64,000 nt of DNA from positions 62,001 to 126,000 of the forward strand of contig CAZIMS010000008.1 of assembly GCA_964540515.1 (NCBI GenBank), in the 5' to 3' direction. Positions 15,791 through 24,128 of this stretch are shown one piece after another. Every line of letters starts with the position of its first letter. Position 1 is the first letter of the stretch. Position numbers and translations under genes: made by a program. This DNA comes from JAOAGA01 sp964540515. Lineage in GTDB: Bacteria; CALINM01. The notes under the pieces were generated by a model. It worked only from the letters and a program-made list of their open reading frames with translations. It was not told the DNA's origin and made no database searches.

Positions 15791-16578
15791 AGACAATATT
15801 AGTTACAAGCTCAAAAGGTGGCGTAGGTAAAACAACAACAGTATTAAACTTGGGTTACTGCTTAAGCGTTCTTGGTAAGAGGGTATTAGTCTTTGATGGA
15901 GATCCACAGGGTGGGATATCAATGTCAGTAAACCTAAGAGATAAGACACTGAAAGGGTTGATAAATGTTATCAAAAAGGAAGCTAAACTTAATGAAGTAA
16001 TCTTATATGCTAAAAATAAAAATTTTGGCGTTCTTGGTATTGGCAACTTAGAAAGTGAAGACTTTGACCTTTTTGAAGACCCAAAAAATCTTGATTTGAT
16101 AAAACTTGTGATAAACAAACTTAAAGAGTTTTTCGATTGTATATTAATTGATTCATCATACTCTATGAACTCTCTCCTATATACCTATATGAGTGTTTCA
16201 GACTCAGTTATAATACCAACTACTTTAAGGATCTTGTCTTTAAAGTCTTTTCCATTGGTTTTTAAAGCTATTGACAGGGTAAGGGCTCAACAAAACAAGG
16301 ACCTCAACTTAGATGGGATATTGATAACAATGTATAGAGGTTCGGAGCAGGAAAAAAACATGCTTGAAGAACTAAAAAAGATAATACCAGAAGAATTAAT
16401 ATTTAAAAAAATAATACCTTACTCTGAGGATTTTGAGGCTTCTAATGTAAAAGGTGTTCCACAATTCTTGCTTAATAAAAATTTTGATGCAAAACGAGAT
16501 TACTTCGAGTTAGCCTTAGAACTTCTCGAAAGGGAAAAAGAAGAAGAGGTAGATAAAGACTATGTTGAACTATTTTGA
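15787..16578 (+). CDS. ParA/MinD-type ATPase
   Basis: 263 residues with the deviant Walker A KGGVGKTT (10-17), the signature lysine K10, switch motif DGDPQGG (about 38-44) and Walker B IDSSYS. These ATPases position chromosomes, plasmids or protein assemblies by dynamic nucleoid or membrane binding. There is no ParB neighbour and the setting is a signalling operon, so a role in localising the signalling complex is more likely than DNA partition (inference). GTG start at 15787, overlapping the previous stop by four bases. Confidence 0.88.
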   Translation: MKTILVTSSKGGVGKTTTVLNLGYCLSVLGKRVLVFDGDPQGGISMSVNLRDKTLKGLINVIKKEAKLNEVILYAKNKNFGVLGIGNLESEDFDLFEDPKNLDLIKLVINKLKEFFDCILIDSSYSMNSLLYTYMSVSDSVIIPTTLRILSLKSFPLVFKAIDRVRAQQNKDLNLDGILITMYRGSEQEKNMLEELKKIIPEELIFKKIIPYSEDFEASNVKGVPQFLLNKNFDAKRDYFELALELLEREKEEEVDKDYVELF

Positions 16579-17104
16579 GATTAACGAAGCAAGAAAGTAT
16601 TTTGAAAAATTTGTTAAGGTAGAGAAGCCGACTACTGTTAAGCCAGAGGTCGTTGAGAAAAAAGAGATTGTAAAACCTTATTATCCAGAACCTATTGAGA
16701 CTCCAAAAGAACAAAGCTCTATTGACTTAACAGGATTAACCTATAAGGAAGATAGACTAACGGAGATCTTAAAAAAGACCTGTATGAGGGCAGGTTTTAA
16801 GCTTGGGCTGATTACTGATTATGCAGGTCTTCCCCTTGCCTATTACAATGTTCCCAACCCAGACTTATTAAGCGCTGTCTCTTCAATTATCATTGAGATG
16901 AGAGATAAGTTTAACAGATTTTTTTCAAATTATTCTCTTGATTACATAACCTTTGAGATTGATAGTTTTGATAAGTTAGTTGTAAAGCAGGTTGAAGTAA
17001 AGAATAGCAAATATGTGTTAATCTATATTATGCCCCAGACTATTGATGAGAAAGAGGAAGTAATAATATCAACCAAGATGCTGGAGAAAGAGATTGAAAG
17101 CTGA
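16562..17104 (+). CDS. protein with proline/lysine-rich linker and roadblock-like C-terminal domain
   Basis: 180 residues. A short N-terminal segment is followed by a charged linker with many Pro, Lys and Glu residues (about 20-52), then a domain (about 62-170) resembling roadblock/LC7: helix RLTEILKKTCMRAGF, strands LGLITDYAGLPLAYY, helix LLSAVSSIIIEMRDKF, strands ITFEIDSFDKLVVKQVE and YVLIYIMP. The assignment is by pattern only. It overlaps the ParA-type gene by 17 bases, suggesting the two products act together. Confidence 0.75.
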   Translation: MLNYFEINEARKYFEKFVKVEKPTTVKPEVVEKKEIVKPYYPEPIETPKEQSSIDLTGLTYKEDRLTEILKKTCMRAGFKLGLITDYAGLPLAYYNVPNPDLLSAVSSIIIEMRDKFNRFFSNYSLDYITFEIDSFDKLVVKQVEVKNSKYVLIYIMPQTIDEKEEVIISTKMLEKEIES

Positions 17105-18161
17105 CGCATTGATATATTGTATTGATGACTCTAAGGATGATCTCTTTTTAATAGAGGCATTTTTAAAAGATAAGTATCATTTAAAGTGCTTTATAGATGC
17201 AAAATCAGCCCTTATTGAGCTGGATAACGAAGAACCAGATATCATTTTATGTGATGTTATGATGCCTGAGATAGATGGTTTTGAGTTCGCTAAAAATTAT
17301 AGGGAACTATATAGTTATAGAGACACAGCGATTGTCTTTCTCTCCTCTGTGGATGATCCAGAAAAGATAAGTCAGTTACTTAATGACGGTGCCCATGACT
17401 ACCTTTCAAAGCCTATCTCAGAGAAGGTTTTGTTAGCAAAGATTGAGAAGACCCTAAAATTTGTGCAAGAGAAAAGGAATCAAAAAACTATAATTGATTT
17501 AGTTAATGCTGACAGAGAAAAAATAATTAAATTAGTATCCAGTGAGTTTTATAACACAAAAATTACTTTTATTGACAAAAACATATATGAAAGCTATGAG
17601 ATTATTGAAGGTAAGATGGATGAGGAGATAAAAAAAAAGATTTCGAACTACCATGGTAAGGTCATATTATCTCAAACACCGATAGAGAGAGAGAAATTTT
17701 ATAAAAAAATAGTTCAACCTTCCATAAAAGGGAAGGGGCTTATCTCTAAAATAAGTCTCAAGGATAAAGTAATTACAATTCAGACTGAGGTGGCTAACTA
17801 TCCCTACTTACATATCCAGTCTATAGCGGATTTAGGTGGTAAGATCATAGATAAACTGACTATGAAGATAGAAGAGGATATAGATGAGACAACAATATCA
17901 AGAAATATTCAGGAACTCCATAATAGCTTAGAGAATAAGATAAAAGAAAAGATTAGCTCCAAACTTTCAGAGCCTAAAAAAGATGTCAAAGATTTTAATG
18001 TACTCCTTGAAGAAGGCTTTGAACTTTATAGATCTGGTAAGTTGAAAGAGGCTTTAGATATATGGTTTGAGGCAAAAAAGATAAAGCCTGATGACAAAAT
18101 TCTTGAAGTAAATATAGATATACTTCAAAAAAAGATTTTAAAAATGCAAAACCAAATTTAA
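17094..18161 (+). CDS. response regulator with unknown middle domain and C-terminal TPR
   Basis: 355 residues. Receiver (1-122): D11-D12, phospho-acceptor D54 in ILCDVMMPEIDGF, FLSS and the SKP lysine motif. The middle (about 125-300) is not recognised; it holds strand-rich stretches KITFIDKNIYESYEII and LSQTPIEREKFYKKIVQP. The end (about 305-350) is a tetratricopeptide-like helix pair, GFELYRSGKLKEALDIWFEA. Start is TTG 17094, overlapping the roadblock-like gene by 11 bases. No DNA-binding domain, so output is probably protein contact. Confidence 0.82.
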   Translation: MKADALIYCIDDSKDDLFLIEAFLKDKYHLKCFIDAKSALIELDNEEPDIILCDVMMPEIDGFEFAKNYRELYSYRDTAIVFLSSVDDPEKISQLLNDGAHDYLSKPISEKVLLAKIEKTLKFVQEKRNQKTIIDLVNADREKIIKLVSSEFYNTKITFIDKNIYESYEIIEGKMDEEIKKKISNYHGKVILSQTPIEREKFYKKIVQPSIKGKGLISKISLKDKVITIQTEVANYPYLHIQSIADLGGKIIDKLTMKIEEDIDETTISRNIQELHNSLENKIKEKISSKLSEPKKDVKDFNVLLEEGFELYRSGKLKEALDIWFEAKKIKPDDKILEVNIDILQKKILKMQNQI

Positions 18162-18178
18162 TTATTAAGGAGGTATCT

Positions 18179-18592
18179 ATGGCATTAAGTTGGAGTGATG
18201 ATTTATCGGTACATGTGGAAAAAATTGATGAACAGCATAAGGAGTTGATAGGTAAGATAAATAATTTATTAAATGCCTGCAAAGAAGGCAAGGGTTCACA
18301 ATATATTAACGATATAGTAAGCTTCCTTGAAAAATATGTGGTTTTTCATTTCTCTACGGAAGAGGAGTATATGCAGGCTTATAATTATCCTAACATTGAA
18401 GAACATAGAAGGGAACACAAATATTTTCTTGAGAACTTTAATAAAATCAAAGAAGAGCATCTGGCAAAGGGGGAAATACTTTTAGCCACCTTGAGATTAA
18501 ACGATTTACTAATAAAATGGTTGATAAATCATATTAAAAAGACTGACAGGGCTATAGGCGATTTTCTTAAAAATAAAGAAGTTTCCCTATAA
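18179..18592 (+). CDS. bacteriohemerythrin
   Basis: 137 residues, a single hemerythrin domain. The full diiron ligand set is present: H20 (IDEQHKEL), H57 and E61 (VVFHFSTEE), H76 and H80 (EEHRREHKYF), H118 and D123 (INHIKKTD). Such proteins bind O2 reversibly and act in O2 transport, delivery or sensing. It has its own strong AAGGAGGT ribosome site and ends the signalling cluster, making a second predicted O2-binding diiron protein in the same operon. Confidence 0.92.
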   Translation: MALSWSDDLSVHVEKIDEQHKELIGKINNLLNACKEGKGSQYINDIVSFLEKYVVFHFSTEEEYMQAYNYPNIEEHRREHKYFLENFNKIKEEHLAKGEILLATLRLNDLLIKWLINHIKKTDRAIGDFLKNKEVSL

Positions 18593-18632
18593 AGCAACTC
18601 AATCATTTTTGTTCAACAGTTTTACTTGAAGA

Positions 18633-20180
18633 ATGAGAAAAGGGTTAAGATTTTATATTACTGCCTTTTTGCTTTTAATTTTTATCACATCCTATCTTAT
18701 CGCCTATTTTTTCATAACTTTGAGATATGAGCAGATAATTTTAAATGAACTCAAGCAAACAGCCCAGATACTTGCACAACAAATACTTTTGACGAGAAAA
18801 TGGGTAGCCCTACACGGAGCAGTACTGGTAGAAAAGAAAAAAGATGTAGAACCTAACCCCTTCTTAGAAGAACCCTATGTTATTGATAAAAAAGGTAGAA
18901 TTTTTGTAAAAATGAATCCAGCCTTTGTTACGAGAGAGATATCAAAATTGGCGGAGAGAGAGAAAGGATTTTACTTCCGAGTAGTTAGTTTGAAGGCGGT
19001 TAATGAAAAAAATCTACCCGATGATTTTGAAAGAAAGGTATTATTAGATTTTGAAGGTAAAAAGTTACTAGAAAAATCTGAGATTATTGGAAAGACATAT
19101 AGATATATAATACCATTATACACAGAGGATTCCTGCCTTAAATGCCATCAAAATTATAATATAGGAGAGGTAAGGGGCGCCTTAAGTTTATTTCTTCCTT
19201 CCGATGGTCTTTTTTTAAAGCTCAAAAATACAAAATTTCTTTTCTTCGTAATATTAACAATATTCCACATAGTAATTTTTATAGGTTTCTTTATTTTTTT
19301 TGAGAGATTTGTTATCAAACCTGTAAAATACCTTGCCAATTATGCAGAGGGCAACGAAAAGGAGTATTTAAAAGATTTAACTGTTTTAGAGCTTTCAGTG
19401 CTTTTGAAAAATATTAGAGAGTCAAAGATAAAGGATAAAAAGATAAAAGAGATGTTAGAAAAGGAGGTAGAGAAGGCGACAAGAGAGCTTAAGATGATAA
19501 ATGAGAAAAAGACAGATTTTTTGATTCAGATTGGTCACAAACTTAAAACCCCACTAACTGTGATTTCTGCAAGTATAGATTATCTAATTATGAAAGGTGC
19601 TTGCCAAGATGAAAAATACCTAAATACATTAAAAAAGAATGTATCTTCTCTAAATAGGGCGGTAAATCAGATTTTAAAGACAGCCCAGCTTGATATGGGG
19701 ATTATAGATGAGCCCTTTGAGCGTATAAGCTTAAAAAATCTATTAGAGGAAATTATTTATTCCTTTGTAAATAGTGAGATAAAATTACATTGTAAGGAAG
19801 ATTTGATAATTAATGGTTCTCGGGAAAAACTCTCCTATCTCTTTGAGAATTTGATTCATAATGCTATAAAATTTAATAAAGAAGGTTTAAAAGTTGAGGT
19901 TTATGTATATAGAGAGAGCACTTATGCCATAATTAAAGTTAGTGATAATGGTATTGGGATAAAAGAAGAAGATAAGACAAGGGTTTTTGATAAATTTTTT
20001 CATAAAGATAGGGAAGGTAGAGAAAAGGGCACAGGTTTGGGGCTTTATATAGCAAAGAATGTTACCACATTGCATAAAGGAGAAATCTGGTTTGAAAGCG
20101 AAGAAAATGTTGGGACAAGCTTTTTTGTTAAATTGCCTATGATTTTGGAGGGATATGAAAAGTACCATTCTAATAATTGA
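18633..20180 (+). CDS. membrane sensor histidine kinase with periplasmic heme-binding domain
   Basis: 515 residues. One helix at 9-31, a periplasmic domain (about 32-200) of the DUF3365/Tll0287-like kind with heme motif CLKCH at 168-172, a second helix at about 203-225, a coiled coil, then the kinase core: H302 in IGHKLKTPLT, N box ENLIHNAIKF, DNGIGI and GTGLGLY. The c-type heme suggests redox, NO or nitrite-linked sensing in the periplasm. It overlaps the OmpR-type regulator gene and lies upstream of the octaheme nitrite reductase, its probable target. Confidence 0.88.
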   Translation: MRKGLRFYITAFLLLIFITSYLIAYFFITLRYEQIILNELKQTAQILAQQILLTRKWVALHGAVLVEKKKDVEPNPFLEEPYVIDKKGRIFVKMNPAFVTREISKLAEREKGFYFRVVSLKAVNEKNLPDDFERKVLLDFEGKKLLEKSEIIGKTYRYIIPLYTEDSCLKCHQNYNIGEVRGALSLFLPSDGLFLKLKNTKFLFFVILTIFHIVIFIGFFIFFERFVIKPVKYLANYAEGNEKEYLKDLTVLELSVLLKNIRESKIKDKKIKEMLEKEVEKATRELKMINEKKTDFLIQIGHKLKTPLTVISASIDYLIMKGACQDEKYLNTLKKNVSSLNRAVNQILKTAQLDMGIIDEPFERISLKNLLEEIIYSFVNSEIKLHCKEDLIINGSREKLSYLFENLIHNAIKFNKEGLKVEVYVYRESTYAIIKVSDNGIGIKEEDKTRVFDKFFHKDREGREKGTGLGLYIAKNVTTLHKGEIWFESEENVGTSFFVKLPMILEGYEKYHSNN

Positions 20181-20838
20181 TGATGAAGAAGACATAAGAG
20201 ATGTATTATCAGCAGTTTTAAAGATACAAGGTTTTTATGTATTGACAGCCCCTACTGGCTTAAAGGGTATCGATTTATTTAGACAGAACAGTGATGCAAT
20301 ATCGATGGTGCTTCTTGATGTAATGCTTCCAGATATTGATGGTTTTCAGATAATTCAAGTTATAAGAAAGGAAAGTAAAATTCCCATAATAATGTTAACC
20401 GCAAAAGATAGAAGCTCAGATAAAATTTTGGGACTTGAGTTAGGAGCCGACGATTATGTAGTAAAACCCTTTGATAGTGCTGAGCTTTTGGCAAGAATAA
20501 AGGCAGTTTTAAGAAGGACAAAAGAGGCTGAGAAAAAGATAGGTAACCTTAATGATATTACTATTATTGAAGAAAAAAGAGAGATAATTTTTAAGGGTAA
20601 GGAGGTTTTCTTCACCTATAGGGAGTTTGAGCTTATAAAATATTTTTTAAGCAGAGTCAACGAGGTTGTTACAAGAAAGGAGATAAAAGAAGCCCTTTGG
20701 AAAAATAAAGAGCTTTATCAATGGAGTAGAACAATAGATGTACACATAAGCCGTATAAGAGAGAAAATAGAAGATAATCCTGAGGAACCAAAATTTTTAA
20801 TAACAATACCTGAAAAAGGATATAAACTTAAATTGTAA
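20155..20838 (+). CDS. OmpR/PhoB-family response regulator
   Basis: 227 residues. Receiver with D10-E11, phospho-acceptor D55 in LLDVMLPDIDGF, LTAKD and VVKPFD, then a winged-helix DNA-binding domain (about 130-227; EVFFTYREFELIKYFL, VDVHISRIREKI-like segment and PEKGYKLKL). The gene start lies 26 bases inside the sensor kinase gene, so the pair is co-translated. Downstream, between this gene and the nitrite reductase, four 10 bp phased repeats look like its binding site. Confidence 0.93.
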   Translation: MKSTILIIDDEEDIRDVLSAVLKIQGFYVLTAPTGLKGIDLFRQNSDAISMVLLDVMLPDIDGFQIIQVIRKESKIPIIMLTAKDRSSDKILGLELGADDYVVKPFDSAELLARIKAVLRRTKEAEKKIGNLNDITIIEEKREIIFKGKEVFFTYREFELIKYFLSRVNEVVTRKEIKEALWKNKELYQWSRTIDVHISRIREKIEDNPEEPKFLITIPEKGYKLKL

Positions 20839-20865
20839 TTATTACTCAAAGTCACAAATTTAATC

Positions 20866-20901
20866 TTTTACCAATTTTTACAAGCTTTAACAGTAATTAA
20901 C
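20866..20901 (+). promoter_or_regulatory. four 10 bp phased direct repeats, candidate OmpR-type operator
   Basis: Hexamers TTTTAC (20866-20871), TTTTAC (20876-20881), TTTAAC (20886-20891) and ATTAAC (20896-20901) recur at exactly one helical turn. OmpR/PhoB-type regulators bind tandem direct repeats of this spacing. The array lies in the only gap between the regulator gene and the nitrite reductase. Confidence 0.55.
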
Positions 20902-20959
20902 CTTGCGAATTCCTTAAAATCTGTTAATAATTTAATTAAGAAAAAAAAGGAGGGTTAGC

Positions 20960-22543
20960 ATGAAAAAATTTATAATTTTTTATCTTTTTTCTTTTCTCTG
21001 TTTTTCTACCTACGCTATAGGTGCCAAGAAAGATACTGTGGAAAAAGCCGATACCAAACAATGTTATCAGTGCCACAGCGAGATTAAAACGTTAAAAGAG
21101 GGGTCAAAGCATGCGAAATTAGATTGTAGTCAGTGTCATAGCCAATTAAAGGAGCATCTTAATAATCCTGATAATAAGCCCCATACTAATTTAGATTTAG
21201 ATAACTGCGGTAGATGTCACAAAGACCAGTATGAATCTTTTTTTAATGTAAACTATCATAAAAGAGCCAAGAAAGAAAAGGCGAGCCCAGATGGTAGAGC
21301 ACCGATTCTTGACAAGCTACTTTTAGGGCATGGATTTACAAAAGAACATGCCGAACCGAGAAGTCACCCTTATATGTTGATTGACCACATAACCGTTGAC
21401 AGGGCTTATGGTGGTAGGTTCCAATACAAAAATTGGGGAGATATAACTAAATATGGTAAAGCATGGGATATTTTAGTTGACACAGGAAAAACTTTACCAG
21501 AGACAGCTCGTGCAGCAAATCCAACCTGTTTAACCTGTAAAACATCAGATATGGTTTTAAAATGGGCATATTTAGGAGAGAAAAATCAAAAGGCTAAATG
21601 GGATAGAACATCAGACATCATGCAAGTTATAAAAGATGTTCAGAATCCAGCAGGTTGCATAGAATGTCATGATCCCCATGCAGCTAAAGCAAGAATAATC
21701 AGAGATGCACTTATTCAGGCCGTTGAAAGAGATGGTGATAGGCCTTACAGTAAAAATAATAACAAGAATGCTCTTAATGTAGTAGAGTTTAGGGGTTATA
21801 GAAAAATAGGGCTACTAAAGAAAAATGATTCTGTTCTTCAATGTGCCCAGTGCCATGTAGAGTATGCCTGTAATCCAGGTTTTGAAAAAGATGATTTTAG
21901 CAAAAAGATCGGATTATCGGATGTTAGGACTAATGTCTTTCCATGGAGAAATGTCTTTGATGTCTTGAAATTTTATGATGATATTAACTTTAGAGATTAC
22001 AGACATCCAATTACAGAAGCAAATCTAATCAAGTTTCAACATCCCGAAGCAGAGACCCATTTTGCAAGTAAACATGATCGGGCAGGCGTAACTTGTGCTG
22101 ATTGTCATATGCCAAAAACTAAAAATAAGGCAGGTAAAGTCTATACTACCCATTTTGTCGCAAGTCCAAAAGAGTTTATAAAGGAGACTTGCCTAAGATG
22201 TCACAAAGACTGGACGGAAAAGCAGGCTCTTTATACTATTGATAGTGTAAAAAATTACATTAAAGGTAAGATAAGAAAATCTGAATACTGGTTATCTCAG
22301 CTAATAGATAAGTTTGATAAAGCAAAAAAGGTTGGTGTTGCAGAAGATATCTTAAAAGAGGCAAGAAAACAACACGATATTGCCCATACGCACTGGGAAT
22401 GGTGGACTGCCGAAAACTCTGATGGTTTTCATAACCCCGATCAGGCGAGACAATCTTTAGCTACTTCAATAGAAGCATCTAAAAAAGGCATTGAGATTCT
22501 TGATAAAGCCATTAAAGAAAAAAGTGCTGCGACTCAAAAATAG
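20960..22543 (+). CDS. octaheme cytochrome c nitrite reductase (ONR/TvNiR type)
   Basis: Periplasmic enzyme reducing nitrite to ammonium with six electrons. 527 residues with a signal peptide (hydrophobic 4-20). Eight heme motifs: CYQCH 35-39, CSQCH 56-60, CGRCH 83-87, the active-site CLTCK 190-194, CIECH 233-237, CAQCH 295-299, CADCH 379-383 and CLRCH 411-415. The lysine-ligated fourth heme and three extra N-terminal hemes are the mark of octaheme nitrite reductase rather than pentaheme NrfA. Catalytic candidates include Y302 and C304 (Y-x-C, the crosslinked pair of TvNiR) and H361 in QHPEAE. Preceded by AAAAAGGAGGG. Confidence 0.93.
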   Translation: MKKFIIFYLFSFLCFSTYAIGAKKDTVEKADTKQCYQCHSEIKTLKEGSKHAKLDCSQCHSQLKEHLNNPDNKPHTNLDLDNCGRCHKDQYESFFNVNYHKRAKKEKASPDGRAPILDKLLLGHGFTKEHAEPRSHPYMLIDHITVDRAYGGRFQYKNWGDITKYGKAWDILVDTGKTLPETARAANPTCLTCKTSDMVLKWAYLGEKNQKAKWDRTSDIMQVIKDVQNPAGCIECHDPHAAKARIIRDALIQAVERDGDRPYSKNNNKNALNVVEFRGYRKIGLLKKNDSVLQCAQCHVEYACNPGFEKDDFSKKIGLSDVRTNVFPWRNVFDVLKFYDDINFRDYRHPITEANLIKFQHPEAETHFASKHDRAGVTCADCHMPKTKNKAGKVYTTHFVASPKEFIKETCLRCHKDWTEKQALYTIDSVKNYIKGKIRKSEYWLSQLIDKFDKAKKVGVAEDILKEARKQHDIAHTHWEWWTAENSDGFHNPDQARQSLATSIEASKKGIEILDKAIKEKSAATQK

Positions 22544-22571
22544 TTTTTATAGATTTTTATAATAATAATTT

Positions 22572-22610
22572 CTGGGCAATGGGCTTTCACCTATTGCCCA
22601 GTCTTTTTTC
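22572..22610 (+). terminator. Rho-independent terminator of the octaheme nitrite reductase gene
   Basis: A perfect 9 bp stem CTGGGCAAT (22572-22580) / ATTGCCCAG (22593-22601) with a 12 base loop is followed by TCTTTTTT. It closes the transcription unit 30 bases after the stop. Confidence 0.92.
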
Positions 22611-22680
22611 TAATATCTAACGCCAATCTCTCAAATCTGTTGAAAAGAGTTATCTTTAACTTCTATAATATCATTATTAT

Positions 22681-23361
22681 ATGAGATTAATTTTGCTATT
22701 ACTTTTAATTCCCCTTTTTTCTTGTTCCACTTACATACAAAAAGAGATAGATAAGACAGGCATTGAGGGATATATAGTATCAAATACTGATGCGCCAGAA
22801 ATAGATGTATATGTTTCCTTATATCGTACTCTATCTGGTGGGCTTATGGGACCTTCAGACTTTATGGAGAAGACTGATGAAAGGGGTTATTTTTTCTTTG
22901 ATGTTCCTGAGGGCAAGTATTATCTGGTAGCGAGAAAGAGACTTAGAGGTGGTGATGCAGGACCTTTAAGAGAGGGCGACAGATCCGTCATTTATAACAA
23001 AAATCCAATAATCGTTAAGCCCAGCAAAGTTACAACTGTTAAAGTTGTGTTACCACCAGCCAGTTCTATCTATCAAAAGAAGATGCCCTTAGGGGATAAA
23101 GAGATTAAAGTTAAAATAAAAGGCGCTATAAATAAAAACTTAAAGCTATTAATTTATGAAGGTGAAGATTTAAAGAGAAGTCCCTCTTATATCTTAGATA
23201 TAAGAGAAAATGAGAAGATTGTAAATCTTTTTACTGGAAAGATATATGTAATAGTTTTGAGAGAAGGTCTAAAAGAAAAGGTTGCTGATTCAGAACTTTT
23301 TCAAGTCTATGGTCCTTTCCTATCTGATGTCATTGATATCGTTGAGTTTGAACTAAAATGA
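22681..23361 (+). CDS. predicted lipoprotein with carboxypeptidase-regulatory-like beta domain
   Basis: 226 residues. Signal peptide with lipobox LFSC (Cys about 15). The region from about 28 to 125 looks like a carboxypeptidase regulatory-like beta sandwich: IEGYIVSNTDAPEIDVYVSLY, then DERGYFFFDVPEGKYYLVARK. The C-terminal part is unrecognised. Probably anchored in the outer or inner membrane facing the periplasm; function unknown. It starts soon after a terminator, so it heads a new unit, and overlaps the next gene by four bases. Confidence 0.8.
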   Translation: MRLILLLLLIPLFSCSTYIQKEIDKTGIEGYIVSNTDAPEIDVYVSLYRTLSGGLMGPSDFMEKTDERGYFFFDVPEGKYYLVARKRLRGGDAGPLREGDRSVIYNKNPIIVKPSKVTTVKVVLPPASSIYQKKMPLGDKEIKVKIKGAINKNLKLLIYEGEDLKRSPSYILDIRENEKIVNLFTGKIYVIVLREGLKEKVADSELFQVYGPFLSDVIDIVEFELK

Positions 23362-24128
23362 AAGCTATCACATCTATACACAACGAGAAGATTAAAGAGG
23401 TCCTAAAATTAAGGGATAAAGATTTCTTCTGGTGGGAAGGTTACAACTTTTATACAGAGATATTAAAAGAAGGAACTTTTGTAGAAAATATTTTTGTAGA
23501 AGAAGATTTCTACAAAAATCAGCTAAGAGAGAGATTAGATATTAATTATGGAGAATCTTTTATTGTATCCAAAAGAGTATTTGAAAAATTATCTTTTACT
23601 CAGTCTCCTCAATGGATAGGTGGGATAATAGAGAAACCCAATTATAATGCAAATGGTCTTTTGAAAAAAGGTGGAGATTTTTTTTATCTCGCTGGACTTC
23701 AAGATCCTGGTAATGTAGGTGCTATAATTAGAATTGCCGATGCCTTTCATTTTAAAGGCATAATCTACGAAAGGAGGGGGTCATCCCCATATAATGAAAA
23801 ATCTGTTAGGTCAAGCACAGGTAGCATATTAAGAGTCCCTTGCATTGAAGGTAATATAGATACATTGTATAGTTTTAAGGAAGCAGGATATGGCATCTAT
23901 TTTCTTACCTCTTCATCTAACATAGCGAAAGATATCAACAAAATTGGTTTTAAAAAAAGAAATGTCTTTGTTTTAGGTCAAGAAGGGCAGGGTATAGATA
24001 TAAATTTTCAACACAAAGAGGACGTTTACATCCCTATAAGTAAAAAGGTTGATTCTCTAAATGTATCAGTTACCGCAGGGATAGTAGCCTTCTATTTACG
24101 GTTAGGAGTTAAGGGTGAAAAAGCTTAA
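23358..24128 (+). CDS. RNA 2'-O-ribose methyltransferase, SpoU/TrmH family
   Basis: 256 residues, SAM-dependent SPOUT enzyme. Motif 1 is QDPGNVGAIIRIADAF with the conserved Asn and Arg, motif 2 is VFVLGQEGQGID and motif 3 SLNVSVTAGIVAFYL. A substrate-binding N domain precedes these. Substrate (23S rRNA or tRNA) cannot be assigned. Overlaps its neighbours by 4 and 14 bases. Confidence 0.9.
   Translation: MKAITSIHNEKIKEVLKLRDKDFFWWEGYNFYTEILKEGTFVENIFVEEDFYKNQLRERLDINYGESFIVSKRVFEKLSFTQSPQWIGGIIEKPNYNANGLLKKGGDFFYLAGLQDPGNVGAIIRIADAFHFKGIIYERRGSSPYNEKSVRSSTGSILRVPCIEGNIDTLYSFKEAGYGIYFLTSSSNIAKDINKIGFKKRNVFVLGQEGQGIDINFQHKEDVYIPISKKVDSLNVSVTAGIVAFYLRLGVKGEKA

Noticed and set aside
20960..22543. 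Pentaheme NrfA assignment for the CxxCK cytochrome
   Set aside because: There are eight heme sites, three of them before the CxxCK heme, and a Y-x-C pair, which fits octaheme nitrite reductase.
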